Shown here one piece after another: positions 7,524 through 14,140 of a stretch of 44,058 bases of DNA. A program made the position numbers and the translations under genes. The stretch's first letter is position 1. Every line of letters starts with the position of its first letter. Location of the stretch: the NCBI GenBank assembly GCA_902590355.1, contig CACIWI010000007.1:1-44058 (forward strand). The letters run 5' to 3'. Origin of the DNA: an uncultured Prochlorococcus sp. (lineage in GTDB: Bacteria > Cyanobacteriota > Cyanobacteriia > PCC-6307 > Cyanobiaceae). A model generated the notes under the pieces. That model was given only the letters and a program-made list of their open reading frames with translations. It was not told where the DNA came from and made no database searches.

Positions 7524-8482
7524 GTACTTGAAAAAGGATTTTTAGGCATTTTTTTTAAACATTTTTTTGACAATGCCTGAAGGACTTTAAATTCACTTTT
7601 ATTTAAATTCCACTTGAATGCATTCGATACATCTATAACTTGAGATTTTTTTCGCATTCCAACGAGCGGTATAGCTCCTTGATAACAACACCAATTAATT
7701 GCTACTTGCGCTTGAGAAACTGATCTTTGATTTGCAATTCTTTTTAAACACCTCCGCAATTCATAAGTTGGTTTTTTATAGTTTTCAAATAATGCGTTGC
7801 GAATAAAACTTTTTTCTTTATTCGGTTCTTTATCGGGATCAATACAAAGTATTCCAAAGGACAAAGGACTATAAGCAAAGAAATCAATATTATTTTCGTC
7901 GCAAATTTTTTTTACCTGATATTGTTTTACTAAATCGGGAGCAAGCAAAGAAAACTGTATTTGAACACTCTTAAGGCTATGATCTCTTTTTGCTAAGAAA
8001 TTAATTAATTTTATCAATCTTTTAGGGCCTATATTTGATAAGCCTATTTGAAAATCAAAGCCTTCATCTTTTAAATCGCAAAGATTATTCAACAGCCCTA
8101 ATTCCTGCCAAGGATTGTATTTTGCAGTTGACCAATGTAATTGGACTATATCTAATTTGTTATTAAGTCTTTCTAAACTTTTCAAAAAAGGTTTATTAAA
8201 ACCTCTGTTACCTATTCTCCAGGGATAAGGTGCAAGTTTGGTTGCTACTTGAATTCTTTTTTTCTTTGCTGAAGGAGTATTTAGTAAAAATTTTCCTATC
8301 AACAATTCACTTCTACCCTGAAGATTCCCAGTACCGTAAGAATCTGCAGTATCAATTAGATCGAAACCTCTTCGTAACGCTTCATTATATGTCTCACGTA
8401 AATCATCGTCATTTGTAGATTGGTAATTCCAGAAAAGCTTATTCCCCCAAGACCACGTACCTAATCCAATTCTTTTTTTCAC
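7520..8482 (-). CDS. Aldo/keto reductase
   Basis: This is a 320-residue protein, the normal length for the family of NAD(P)H-dependent carbonyl reductases with a TIM-barrel fold. The N-terminal GLGTWSWGN (6-14) and DLIDTADSYG (41-50) are typical. The catalytic tetrad is D44, Y49, K82 (in ATKLAPYP) and H116 (in QLHWS). The C-terminal part contains the cofactor-binding 'AINWCCYQGAIPLVGMRK' segment, in which I-P-L-V-G corresponds to the usual 'IPIpG'. The substrate cannot be told from sequence. It is transcribed alone, convergent with ssrA and divergent from the ParA-like gene across a 152-base gap (8483-8634) in which I see nothing else. Confidence 0.93.
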   Translation of the reverse strand: MKKRIGLGTWSWGNKLFWNYQSTNDDDLRETYNEALRRGFDLIDTADSYGTGNLQGRSELLIGKFLLNTPSAKKKRIQVATKLAPYPWRIGNRGFNKPFLKSLERLNNKLDIVQLHWSTAKYNPWQELGLLNNLCDLKDEGFDFQIGLSNIGPKRLIKLINFLAKRDHSLKSVQIQFSLLAPDLVKQYQVKKICDENNIDFFAYSPLSFGILCIDPDKEPNKEKSFIRNALFENYKKPTYELRRCLKRIANQRSVSQAQVAINWCCYQGAIPLVGMRKKSQVIDVSNAFKWNLNKSEFKVLQALSKKCLKKMPKNPFSST

Positions 8483-8634
8483 TAGCCAATTTAAATAAGG
8501 AACTTTATAAGGTTATCTAAAAATATTAACTTCTTTTAAATATTTCAAAAAATAAGTTTTTAAGCATTAAAAATCAATTTCTCTTGACATTAAGAAATTT
8601 TTCTCCAAAGTAAGAGAAATAAAAATAAAAAAAA

Positions 8635-9306
8635 TTGTTCATTACCGTTTGCGGACAAAAAGGGGGGGTGGCCAAAACCTGTACAAGTATTCACCTTGCT
8701 AGTGTTTGGCATTCTGAAGGTAAAAAAGTTTGCATAGTTGATGCCGACAAGAATAGATCTGCTTTAGCATACGCATCAAGAGGCAATCTTCCATTTCCAG
8801 TTTTCCCCGTCAGTTCAGCTGCTAAAGCATCAAGATCATCAGAAATTGTAATAACTGATGGCCAGGCAAGCAGTGATCAAGAAGAACTTAAACACCTAGC
8901 GTATGGTTCAGATTTAGTTATCTTACCTACAACCGCAAAAGCAAGATCAGTAGAATTAACTGTTGAACTAGCTAATTTATTAAGAAACTTAAAAGTTAAC
9001 CATGCTGTAGTAATAGTAAAAGTTGATTTTAGACAGCAAAAAGCAGCGCAACAAGCCAAAGCAGCTCTAGAAAATTTTGGTTTATATGTTTTTGATACAT
9101 TCATACCCTTACTTTCAGCATTTGATAAAGCAGAAGCCTCGGGCAATGCTGTATTTGAAGCTGTAGACGATTTAGGTAGATCAGATCCTCGTCGAATGAC
9201 GGGCTGGTCTGCTTATTGTTCAATTGCCTCACAAATTCCATGCCTGATTTCGAAGCCCTCATCCGACACCAACAACTTAAACAACCAAAAACCAATCAGC
9301 GCTTAA
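8635..9306 (+). CDS. ParA/MinD-family ATPase without a ParB neighbour
   Basis: This is a 223-residue protein. The N-terminus has the deviant Walker A KGGVAKT (9-15) with the signature lysine K9, then CIVDADKN (33-40, Walker A' aspartate D36). The usual DTPP/DTAA switch is replaced by ITDGQA near residue 73. The start is a TTG at 8635; an in-frame TAA at 8626-8628 excludes anything earlier. Family members move cargo (chromosome, carboxysomes, other complexes) by ATP-dependent binding to DNA or membrane. No ParB, MinC/E or recognisable McdB is adjacent. Instead the 3' end overlaps a small membrane protein gene in another frame, which may be its partner. The cargo is unknown. Confidence 0.85.
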   Translation: MFITVCGQKGGVAKTCTSIHLASVWHSEGKKVCIVDADKNRSALAYASRGNLPFPVFPVSSAAKASRSSEIVITDGQASSDQEELKHLAYGSDLVILPTTAKARSVELTVELANLLRNLKVNHAVVIVKVDFRQQKAAQQAKAALENFGLYVFDTFIPLLSAFDKAEASGNAVFEAVDDLGRSDPRRMTGWSAYCSIASQIPCLISKPSSDTNNLNNQKPISA

Positions 9307-9482
9307 AAGTAGTTGATTCTCCTAATTTTGAAGAAGAAAAAAACGATGAAGCAATAACTAGACGATCTGGATTATTAATTAATTTTTTTGGAGGTTTTAT
9401 AGGCTCTGTAATTGGAACTTTAACAATACTGTTTCTTTATATGAATGAATATATACCATTAGATTTCCTAAAACTTAAGTAG
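9240..9482 (+). CDS. Small single-pass membrane protein overlapping the ParA-like gene
   Basis: From the ATG at 9240 the product is 80 residues; the frame extends eight codons upstream to a TTG at 9216, which is less likely. A polar, charged N-terminal half (MPDFEALIRHQQLK..., then EEEKNDEAITRRSG) precedes one hydrophobic segment (LLINFFGGFIGSVIGTLTILFLY) and a short tail ending in LKLK. It overlaps the end of the ParA-like gene by 67 bases in a different frame, so translational coupling is likely. The overlap itself makes chance coding possible, but it extends 176 bases past the ParA stop with a clean membrane segment. Its TAG stop also overlaps the ancestral end of argJ, described separately. 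Confidence 0.65.
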   Translation: MPDFEALIRHQQLKQPKTNQRLKVVDSPNFEEEKNDEAITRRSGLLINFFGGFIGSVIGTLTILFLYMNEYIPLDFLKLK

Positions 9483-9504
9483 TATATTCGCTATTGATTT
9501 CCAC
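9475..9504 (-). pseudogene. Displaced 3'-terminal fragment of argJ
   Basis: On the minus strand these 30 bases read VEINSEYTT and a TAA stop, the same nine residues that end the intact argJ at 10637-10666. The two copies differ at 4 of 30 bases, and all four changes are synonymous, including the stop codon (TAA here, TGA in argJ). Upstream of the valine codon the similarity ends at once. The simplest reading is that this is the original argJ terminus, once convergent with and overlapping the small membrane protein gene by eight bases. It was cut off when the DNA between 9505 and 10636 arrived carrying a replacement argJ end. Confidence 0.8.
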
Positions 9505-9551
9505 TGACCTTGAAAACCATTGGTATGACTAGGTTCTTTCTCTTGAATTTG

Positions 9552-9595
9552 GTGGTATATTAGTGGTATAAAACTTTTTTTACGGTTGAGATCCA
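9552..9595 (+). repeat. Left copy of internal cassette direct repeat
   Basis: GTGGTATATTA at 9552-9562, GGTATAA at 9565-9571 and TGAGATCCA at 9587-9595 recur at 10571-10614 in the same order and with identical spacing (18 of 20 bases match in the first block, 9 of 9 in the last). The 15 bases between blocks are not conserved. The pattern suggests protein-binding sites rather than a recent duplication. Confidence 0.7.
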
Positions 9596-9666
9596 TTGAT
9601 ATCACTTATGTAGTGTTACAAAACAGGTATAACATTTTCCAATTAAAAATATTTTTGAGTTGAATA

Positions 9667-10506
9667 TTACTTTTTTAAATGTTTATAATTCGCCCAAATT
9701 TCTGAAGTTTTCCAATTAAAAGGAGGCTTTAATTTATCAGAAATATAATCTTTAGGAATCTCATATTCCTTCGCAAAATAAGATTGAGAGATATAAACTC
9801 TTTTATCAAAATCAGAAACTAAAGGGATCCTATCTTTATCTTCGTGCGGTTCATAAGGAAACCATTCATATCCTTTTTCATCAACAAATTTTTCAACAGT
9901 TGCATAGTTGGGGGGAACTTTAATACTAAATGCTCGCTCTAATTCCCAATTATTTCTATTAATGCGTTGATTTATAGTCGACATCCTCTTACATTTAAAA
10001 CCTTTTTTTAAAAGTTTTTCTCTCAAATCTTCTCTATTAGGTGCGCATAATTTCTTTCCATTTTTAAGAGAAACACAAACTTCTTGAATCGGTTCAAAAG
10101 TATTCTCAGCAATCTTTTTTAGTTTTGTAGTTCCAACAGTATATTCTCCAAACTTTGTCGGCACAGAAACATCAATTATTTTTTTGAAATTTCCATAATA
10201 TATTTTTTGAAAATCTCCATTATTTTTTATTTGAATGACAAGAAGATGGTCTGCACCTTTCTTAAATTTTATTGATCTTGTTGTATCACGAATAGTTTTT
10301 ATTTGAACTGTTTGCCCTTTTTTATTTATTGCGTCATACCCTTTTGTCGATATTTCTGCCTGAGTTAATTCATACTCATTTATTGCAATATATTCACCAT
10401 AGTCGCCCAATAAATTACTCCAATTGAATGTAGGTGCAATTTTTCCCAATTCTTCTTTTGCAGAAAGATAAGACGCTAATATCTCTTTTACTCTTTTATC
10501 AATCAT
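9667..10506 (-). CDS. PD-(D/E)XK nuclease-like protein with tandem HTH-like modules (cassette cargo)
   Basis: This is a 279-residue protein. The N-terminal domain has GEYIAINEYEL (37-47), STKGYDAI (53-60) and VQIKTI (67-72). The order E38, D58 and Q68-I-K70 fits a PD-(D/E)XK nuclease fold with Q in place of the acidic residue. From memory it resembles the DUF6998-type domain. The C-terminal part has two segments with a helix-turn-helix look: STINQRINRNNWELERAF (176-193) and SYFAKEYEIPKDYISDKL (242-259), the latter followed by NWKTSEIW. Such modules are common in the DNA-recognition tails of homing endonucleases. It could be a free-standing homing endonuclease targeting the argJ end, or a restriction/defence nuclease. 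No methyltransferase or toxin partner is adjacent. It is the only gene in the cassette. Confidence 0.7.
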   Translation of the reverse strand: MIDKRVKEILASYLSAKEELGKIAPTFNWSNLLGDYGEYIAINEYELTQAEISTKGYDAINKKGQTVQIKTIRDTTRSIKFKKGADHLLVIQIKNNGDFQKIYYGNFKKIIDVSVPTKFGEYTVGTTKLKKIAENTFEPIQEVCVSLKNGKKLCAPNREDLREKLLKKGFKCKRMSTINQRINRNNWELERAFSIKVPPNYATVEKFVDEKGYEWFPYEPHEDKDRIPLVSDFDKRVYISQSYFAKEYEIPKDYISDKLKPPFNWKTSEIWANYKHLKK

Positions 10507-10570
10507 AAATTAAAAGTAAATAGATTTTGAATTACGAGATATTTTCAAAAATAACATATGTGGAAATCTA

Positions 10571-10614
10571 GTGGTATATTATCGGTATAAGCATTCACTA
10601 ATCCATGAGATCCA
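10571..10614 (+). repeat. Right copy of internal cassette direct repeat
   Basis: The blocks GTGGTATATTA, GGTATAA and TGAGATCCA lie at the same spacing as at 9552-9595, 1019 bases to the left. Its last block forms the left arm of the palindrome at 10608-10632. Confidence 0.7.
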
Positions 10615-10632
10615 CTGTGGCACAATGGATCT
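10608..10632. repeat. 25-base near-perfect palindrome beside argJ
   Basis: The arms AGATCCACTGTG (10608-10619) and CACAATGGATCT (10621-10632) are inverted copies matching at 11 of 12 positions around a single central G. It ends four bases before the argJ stop codon. No T-run follows on either strand, so it is not an evident terminator. A dimeric protein-binding site or recombination site is likelier. Confidence 0.7.
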
Positions 10633-10636
10633 TGCA

Positions 10637-10666
10637 TCAAGTTGTATATTCGCTATTTATTTCAAC
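10637..10666 (-). repeat. Right (functional) copy of the argJ 3'-end direct repeat
   Basis: These are the last nine codons and stop of argJ (VEINSEYTT, TGA). The same residues are encoded at 9475-9504 with four synonymous base differences. This copy marks the right boundary of the putative cassette. Confidence 0.85.
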
Positions 10667-11875
10667 ATATTTTTTAGAAAGATCGCACCCCCAAGATGTA
10701 CCATTCGATTCGCCAGAATTTAGATTAATCATAATTTTTACAATATCATCTACTAAATATCTACCTTTCATTCTGGACTTAATATAGTCTATAACTTTTT
10801 GTGGATCATATTTATTTAACTTGCCTTTTTCTAAAATCTGAGCGTTTCCTATATACAAGTCAACGTCATTTAAATTAAATTTAACTCCAGAATTACCTGC
10901 AGCAGAAATGATTCGTCCCCAATTCGGATCACAACCATGTATCGCAGTTTTTACCAAGGCAGAATTACAAATAGATTTCGCGAGCATAATTGCATCATCT
11001 GTATTTTTTGCTCCCCGAACCAAAACTTCTAATAAACAATTTGCTCCCTCTCCATCCCTTGCAATACTTTTTGCCAAGTTCTGACATACAATATCAATCC
11101 CTTGTTGGATAATTGGGAAAAACCTTTTTTCAATTTTCTCTCCTGCATTTATTCCAACAAAAGAATCATTTGTGCTTGTCTCTCCATCAACTGATATTGC
11201 ATTAAAAGATTTTTGAACCGCAATAGCAATCATTTTGTCCCATTCTTGTTTTTGAATCCCCCCATCACAGGTTAAAAAAGCAAGCATTGTAGCCATGTTG
11301 GGGTAAATCATTCCTGAACCTTTTGCAAATCCTGCTATTTTTATTTTTCTACCTTGAATAATCGTCTCTATTGACACTGTTTTCAAAGTCAAATCAGTAG
11401 TTAAAATTGCTTCTGCTGCATTTTCAAAATTATTACCCTTTAAATTACTAACTAAATTCGGTAAATTTTTTACTAAATTATTAATTTGTATTGGAACACC
11501 AATTACACCAGTTGAGCACATTAAAACTTCTTCTTCTTTTATTCCTAAAAGTTCCGCAATCTTTCCTGTAGCACTTTGAAAATGTTGAATGCCAAGATTT
11601 CCTGTACAGGCATTTGCTTGACCAGAATTAATTAGTATTGCTCTTAAAAAACCTGAAGTTGTTTTAATCCTTTCCTCACAAATATCCACACAAGAAGCTC
11701 GAACTATTGATTGGGTAAACATCCCACTAAAAATACTTCCTTCTGGAGCGAGTATTAGTGCTAAATCTTTTTTATTAGAAGCTTTTAAACCAGCAGATAT
11801 CCCAGCAAAAAGAAACCCCTTAGGTGTTACCTTATTGTCATCAACAAACGACCAATTGGAATCTAACTGGCTCAA
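10637..11875 (-). CDS. argJ: Bifunctional ornithine acetyltransferase / N-acetylglutamate synthase
   Basis: This is a 412-residue enzyme of the cyclic arginine pathway. It moves the acetyl group from N-acetylornithine to glutamate and can also use acetyl-CoA. The precursor cleaves itself at the conserved ATML motif (195-198, in PNMATMLAFLTCDGG), with T196 becoming the N-terminal nucleophile of the beta chain. Other family motifs are NSGQANACTG (83-92) and the C-terminal HGCDPNWGRI. The start is a TTG at 11873-11875; an in-frame TGA lies upstream and no ATG is near. The last 30 bases appear to be a replacement supplied by the adjacent cassette, but the protein end (EINSEYTT) is unchanged. It is divergent from coaE across a 92-base gap. 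Confidence 0.96.
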   Translation of the reverse strand: MSQLDSNWSFVDDNKVTPKGFLFAGISAGLKASNKKDLALILAPEGSIFSGMFTQSIVRASCVDICEERIKTTSGFLRAILINSGQANACTGNLGIQHFQSATGKIAELLGIKEEEVLMCSTGVIGVPIQINNLVKNLPNLVSNLKGNNFENAAEAILTTDLTLKTVSIETIIQGRKIKIAGFAKGSGMIYPNMATMLAFLTCDGGIQKQEWDKMIAIAVQKSFNAISVDGETSTNDSFVGINAGEKIEKRFFPIIQQGIDIVCQNLAKSIARDGEGANCLLEVLVRGAKNTDDAIMLAKSICNSALVKTAIHGCDPNWGRIISAAGNSGVKFNLNDVDLYIGNAQILEKGKLNKYDPQKVIDYIKSRMKGRYLVDDIVKIMINLNSGESNGTSWGCDLSKKYVEINSEYTT

Positions 11876-11926
11876 ACTTTTTGGTATTTTAATTCATACT
11901 AACTACTCTTTAATACTAAAGAAACT

Positions 11927-11958
11927 AAGTAATTAGATTATTAAGTAATTAGATTATT
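11927..11958 (+). repeat. Perfect 16-base tandem duplication
   Basis: AAGTAATTAGATTATT occurs twice head-to-tail in the divergent region between argJ and coaE. The second copy ends nine bases before the coaE start. It may be a replication-slippage product or a doubled regulatory site. Confidence 0.9.
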
Positions 11959-11967
11959 ATTAATTAT

Positions 11968-12585
11968 ATGGATATTCTTCAAAAATTAAAAAACAACCAA
12001 AGAAGGATTGGTTTAACAGGAGGTATTGCAAGTGGGAAGACAACCATAACTAATTACATTAGAAAACATAAAAACATACCAATATTAGATGCAGATCATT
12101 TTTCAAGAGAATTAATCAAACCAAATACATATGGATATAAGAAAATTTTAGATTATTTTGGAAATAAAATTATTGATAATAAAAGCAATTCAAAAAGAGA
12201 AATAAACAGAAAACTTTTACGGAACATTATTTTTAATCATTCAGCAAGCAAGGAATGGATTGAAAAACTACTTCACCCCTTAATTAAAGAAAGAATGATA
12301 GAAGAATGCTGTCAATACAGCAATAATCAAACTATAGTATTGGTTATTCCACTATTGTTTGAAGCAAAATTTGAAGATATTTGCACTGAAATATGGTTAG
12401 TTAAATGTCCTAAAGAACTACAAAAAAAGAGACTTATCACAAGAGATGAAATTAGCGAAAAAGAAGCATATGAATTGATAAATTTTCAATTAAGTTTTGA
12501 AGAAAAAAGAAAATTCTCAGATATTATTTTAGAAAATTCGGATGGTCAAAATAAATGGATCAATACGATAAAAGAGCTTCTTTAA
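11968..12585 (+). CDS. coaE: Dephospho-CoA kinase
   Basis: This 205-residue kinase phosphorylates the 3'-OH of dephospho-CoA, the last step of coenzyme A synthesis. The P-loop is GLTGGIASGKTT (15-26). The substrate-binding ILDADHFSREL (about 39-49), VLVIPLLFEAKFED (about 124-137) and the lid segment LITRDEIS..EA (about 155-166) follow in the family order. The ATG at 11968 comes right after the tandem repeat. It ends three bases from the convergent gatB. Confidence 0.95.
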   Translation: MDILQKLKNNQRRIGLTGGIASGKTTITNYIRKHKNIPILDADHFSRELIKPNTYGYKKILDYFGNKIIDNKSNSKREINRKLLRNIIFNHSASKEWIEKLLHPLIKERMIEECCQYSNNQTIVLVIPLLFEAKFEDICTEIWLVKCPKELQKKRLITRDEISEKEAYELINFQLSFEEKRKFSDIILENSDGQNKWINTIKELL

Positions 12586-12588
12586 GCT

Positions 12589-14061
12589 TTAGCTATTTAA
12601 TTTTTCCATAAGAAGTTTATTTGCAAGTTTAGGGTCAGCTTTACCTTTTGTTCTTTTCATAAGTTGACCAACAAAAAAACCAAGTAACTTAGTTTTGCCA
12701 TTTTTAAATGCTTGAACTTCATTTGGATGTTCATTTATAAGTTCATCAATTATTGGAAGAATACTTGAAGAATCAGATATCATTGCCAACCCTTTTTCTT
12801 CAACTAATTTTTTCGGAGAAATATTTTTTTGAATAAGTTCAGGTAAAATTTCTTTTGCAATTTTTCCACTAATTATATTTTTTGAAATCATGTTAATCAT
12901 TTCAGCAAGATTTTCAGGACTAAGCTCTAATTCACTAAAACTTAGTTTGTTTGATTTTAAATAGCCCACAATATCACTTGTTACCCAATTTGAAGCTAAT
13001 TTGGCATCGGCACCATTTGCTACTGTTTCTTCAAAAAAGTTTGCCATGCTTATTTCATCAGAAATTACCCTTGCATCATATGCAGACAACCCAAATTGAC
13101 TTACGTATTTATTTCTTTTCTTTGAAGGTAATTCTGGTAGTTCTTTAAACCATATTTCTTGTTGGGCTTTTGTGATTTCAATTGGGCCTAAGTCAGGATC
13201 AGGAAAATATCTATAGTCACTGCTACCTTCTTTTAATCTCATACTTTTCGTTAATTGCTTAGCTTCATCCCATAACCTTGTTTCTTGGAAAATTTTTCCT
13301 CCATTTTCATAAACTTCTATTTGTCTGGCTATTTCATAATCACAAGCCTTTTGAATTGCAGAAAATGAATTCATATTTTTTATTTCCACTTTGGTACCAA
13401 AAGGAGCATTAGATCCTTTCCTAACTGAAATATTGACATCACAGCGTAATGAACCCTCTTGCATATTTCCGTCTGATACCCCTAGATATCTAACTGTTCT
13501 TCTGATCTCTGAAGCATATTCAGATGCCTCTTTACCTGATCTAATATCTGGTTTACTTACAATCTCACAAAGTGCTATTCCGGCACGATTGTAATCAACT
13601 AAAGAATACTTAGAGCCAGCTAATCTATCACTACCTGAATGGACTAGTTTTCCGGCGTCTTCTTCCATATGTAGCCTTTCTATACCAATTTTTTTGATAT
13701 AAGGTTCTTTGTCCTTTTCAATTATTTCAACCTCTAACCAACCATTTTCAGCTAGTGGCTCATCAAATTGTGAAATTTGATAATTTTTAGGCAGATCAGG
13801 ATAAAAATATTGTTTTCTATCAAATTTACAATGTTCTGCAACGTTTAAATTTAATGCTAATGAAGTTTTTACAGCATACTCAAGAACTGTCTCATTCAGA
13901 ACTGGAAGAGTTCCTGGTAACCCACAAACTACAGGATCTATATGCGTATTGGGTGCATCACCAAAAGCTGTTGACGCTGATGTGAATATTTTACTTTTCG
14001 TATTAAGCTGTACATGAGTTTCCAAACCAATCACAGCTTCCCAAGATTCCAAATTGTTCAT
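12589..14061 (-). CDS. gatB: Aspartyl/glutamyl-tRNA amidotransferase subunit B
   Basis: This is 490 residues from the ATG at 14059-14061. The frame is open 19 codons further upstream to a TTG, but MNNLESWEAVIGLETHVQL is the normal family N-terminus, so the ATG is chosen. GatB is the tRNA-binding and ammonia-accepting subunit of GatCAB, which converts Glu-tRNA(Gln) or Asp-tRNA(Asn) to the amides; cyanobacteria lack GlnRS and depend on it. Family motifs include IGLETHVQLNTKSKIF, YFYPDLPKNYQISQFD, HMEEDAGK, and DYNRAGIALCEIVS. The C-terminal YqeY-like tail ends GKADPKLANKLLMEKL. gatA and gatC are not in this window. The gene is divergent from thiO. Confidence 0.96.
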   Translation of the reverse strand: MNNLESWEAVIGLETHVQLNTKSKIFTSASTAFGDAPNTHIDPVVCGLPGTLPVLNETVLEYAVKTSLALNLNVAEHCKFDRKQYFYPDLPKNYQISQFDEPLAENGWLEVEIIEKDKEPYIKKIGIERLHMEEDAGKLVHSGSDRLAGSKYSLVDYNRAGIALCEIVSKPDIRSGKEASEYASEIRRTVRYLGVSDGNMQEGSLRCDVNISVRKGSNAPFGTKVEIKNMNSFSAIQKACDYEIARQIEVYENGGKIFQETRLWDEAKQLTKSMRLKEGSSDYRYFPDPDLGPIEITKAQQEIWFKELPELPSKKRNKYVSQFGLSAYDARVISDEISMANFFEETVANGADAKLASNWVTSDIVGYLKSNKLSFSELELSPENLAEMINMISKNIISGKIAKEILPELIQKNISPKKLVEEKGLAMISDSSSILPIIDELINEHPNEVQAFKNGKTKLLGFFVGQLMKRTKGKADPKLANKLLMEKLNS

Positions 14062-14140
14062 TATTAAAAGTCTCTTTATTAATATTATTGGATATAAAGG
14101 AAAAGAGGACCAAAACACAAATAAAAATATTAATTTTTAA

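Larger units (their letters stand above)
9475..10666. mobile_element. Putative cassette inserted at the 3' end of argJ
   Basis: The two copies of the last 30 bases of argJ (9475-9504 and 10637-10666) are direct repeats 1162 bases apart and enclose 1132 bases. The enclosed DNA contains one nuclease-like gene and two noncoding flanks of 162 and 130 bases that share a second imperfect direct repeat, plus a palindrome next to argJ. Replacing the end of a target gene with a synonymous copy is a hallmark of site-specific integrating elements, though those usually use tRNA genes. No integrase or transposase is encoded here, so movement would need a helper recombinase or copying by double-strand break repair after nuclease cutting. 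The existence of the repeats is seen directly; mobility is inferred. Confidence 0.65.

Noticed and set aside
9101..9295. A minus-strand frame inside the ParA-like gene
   Set aside because: It is a shadow of the ParA-like and small membrane protein genes with no recognisable motif.
10608..10632. Terminator of argJ
   Set aside because: No T-run follows the hairpin in the direction of argJ transcription.
10605..10787. A 60-codon plus-strand frame across the end of argJ
   Set aside because: It lies mostly antisense to argJ and includes the palindrome; no coding character of its own.
14062..14118. N-terminal extension of GatB from an upstream TTG
   Set aside because: The ATG at 14061 gives the standard family N-terminus; the extra 19 residues have no family counterpart.
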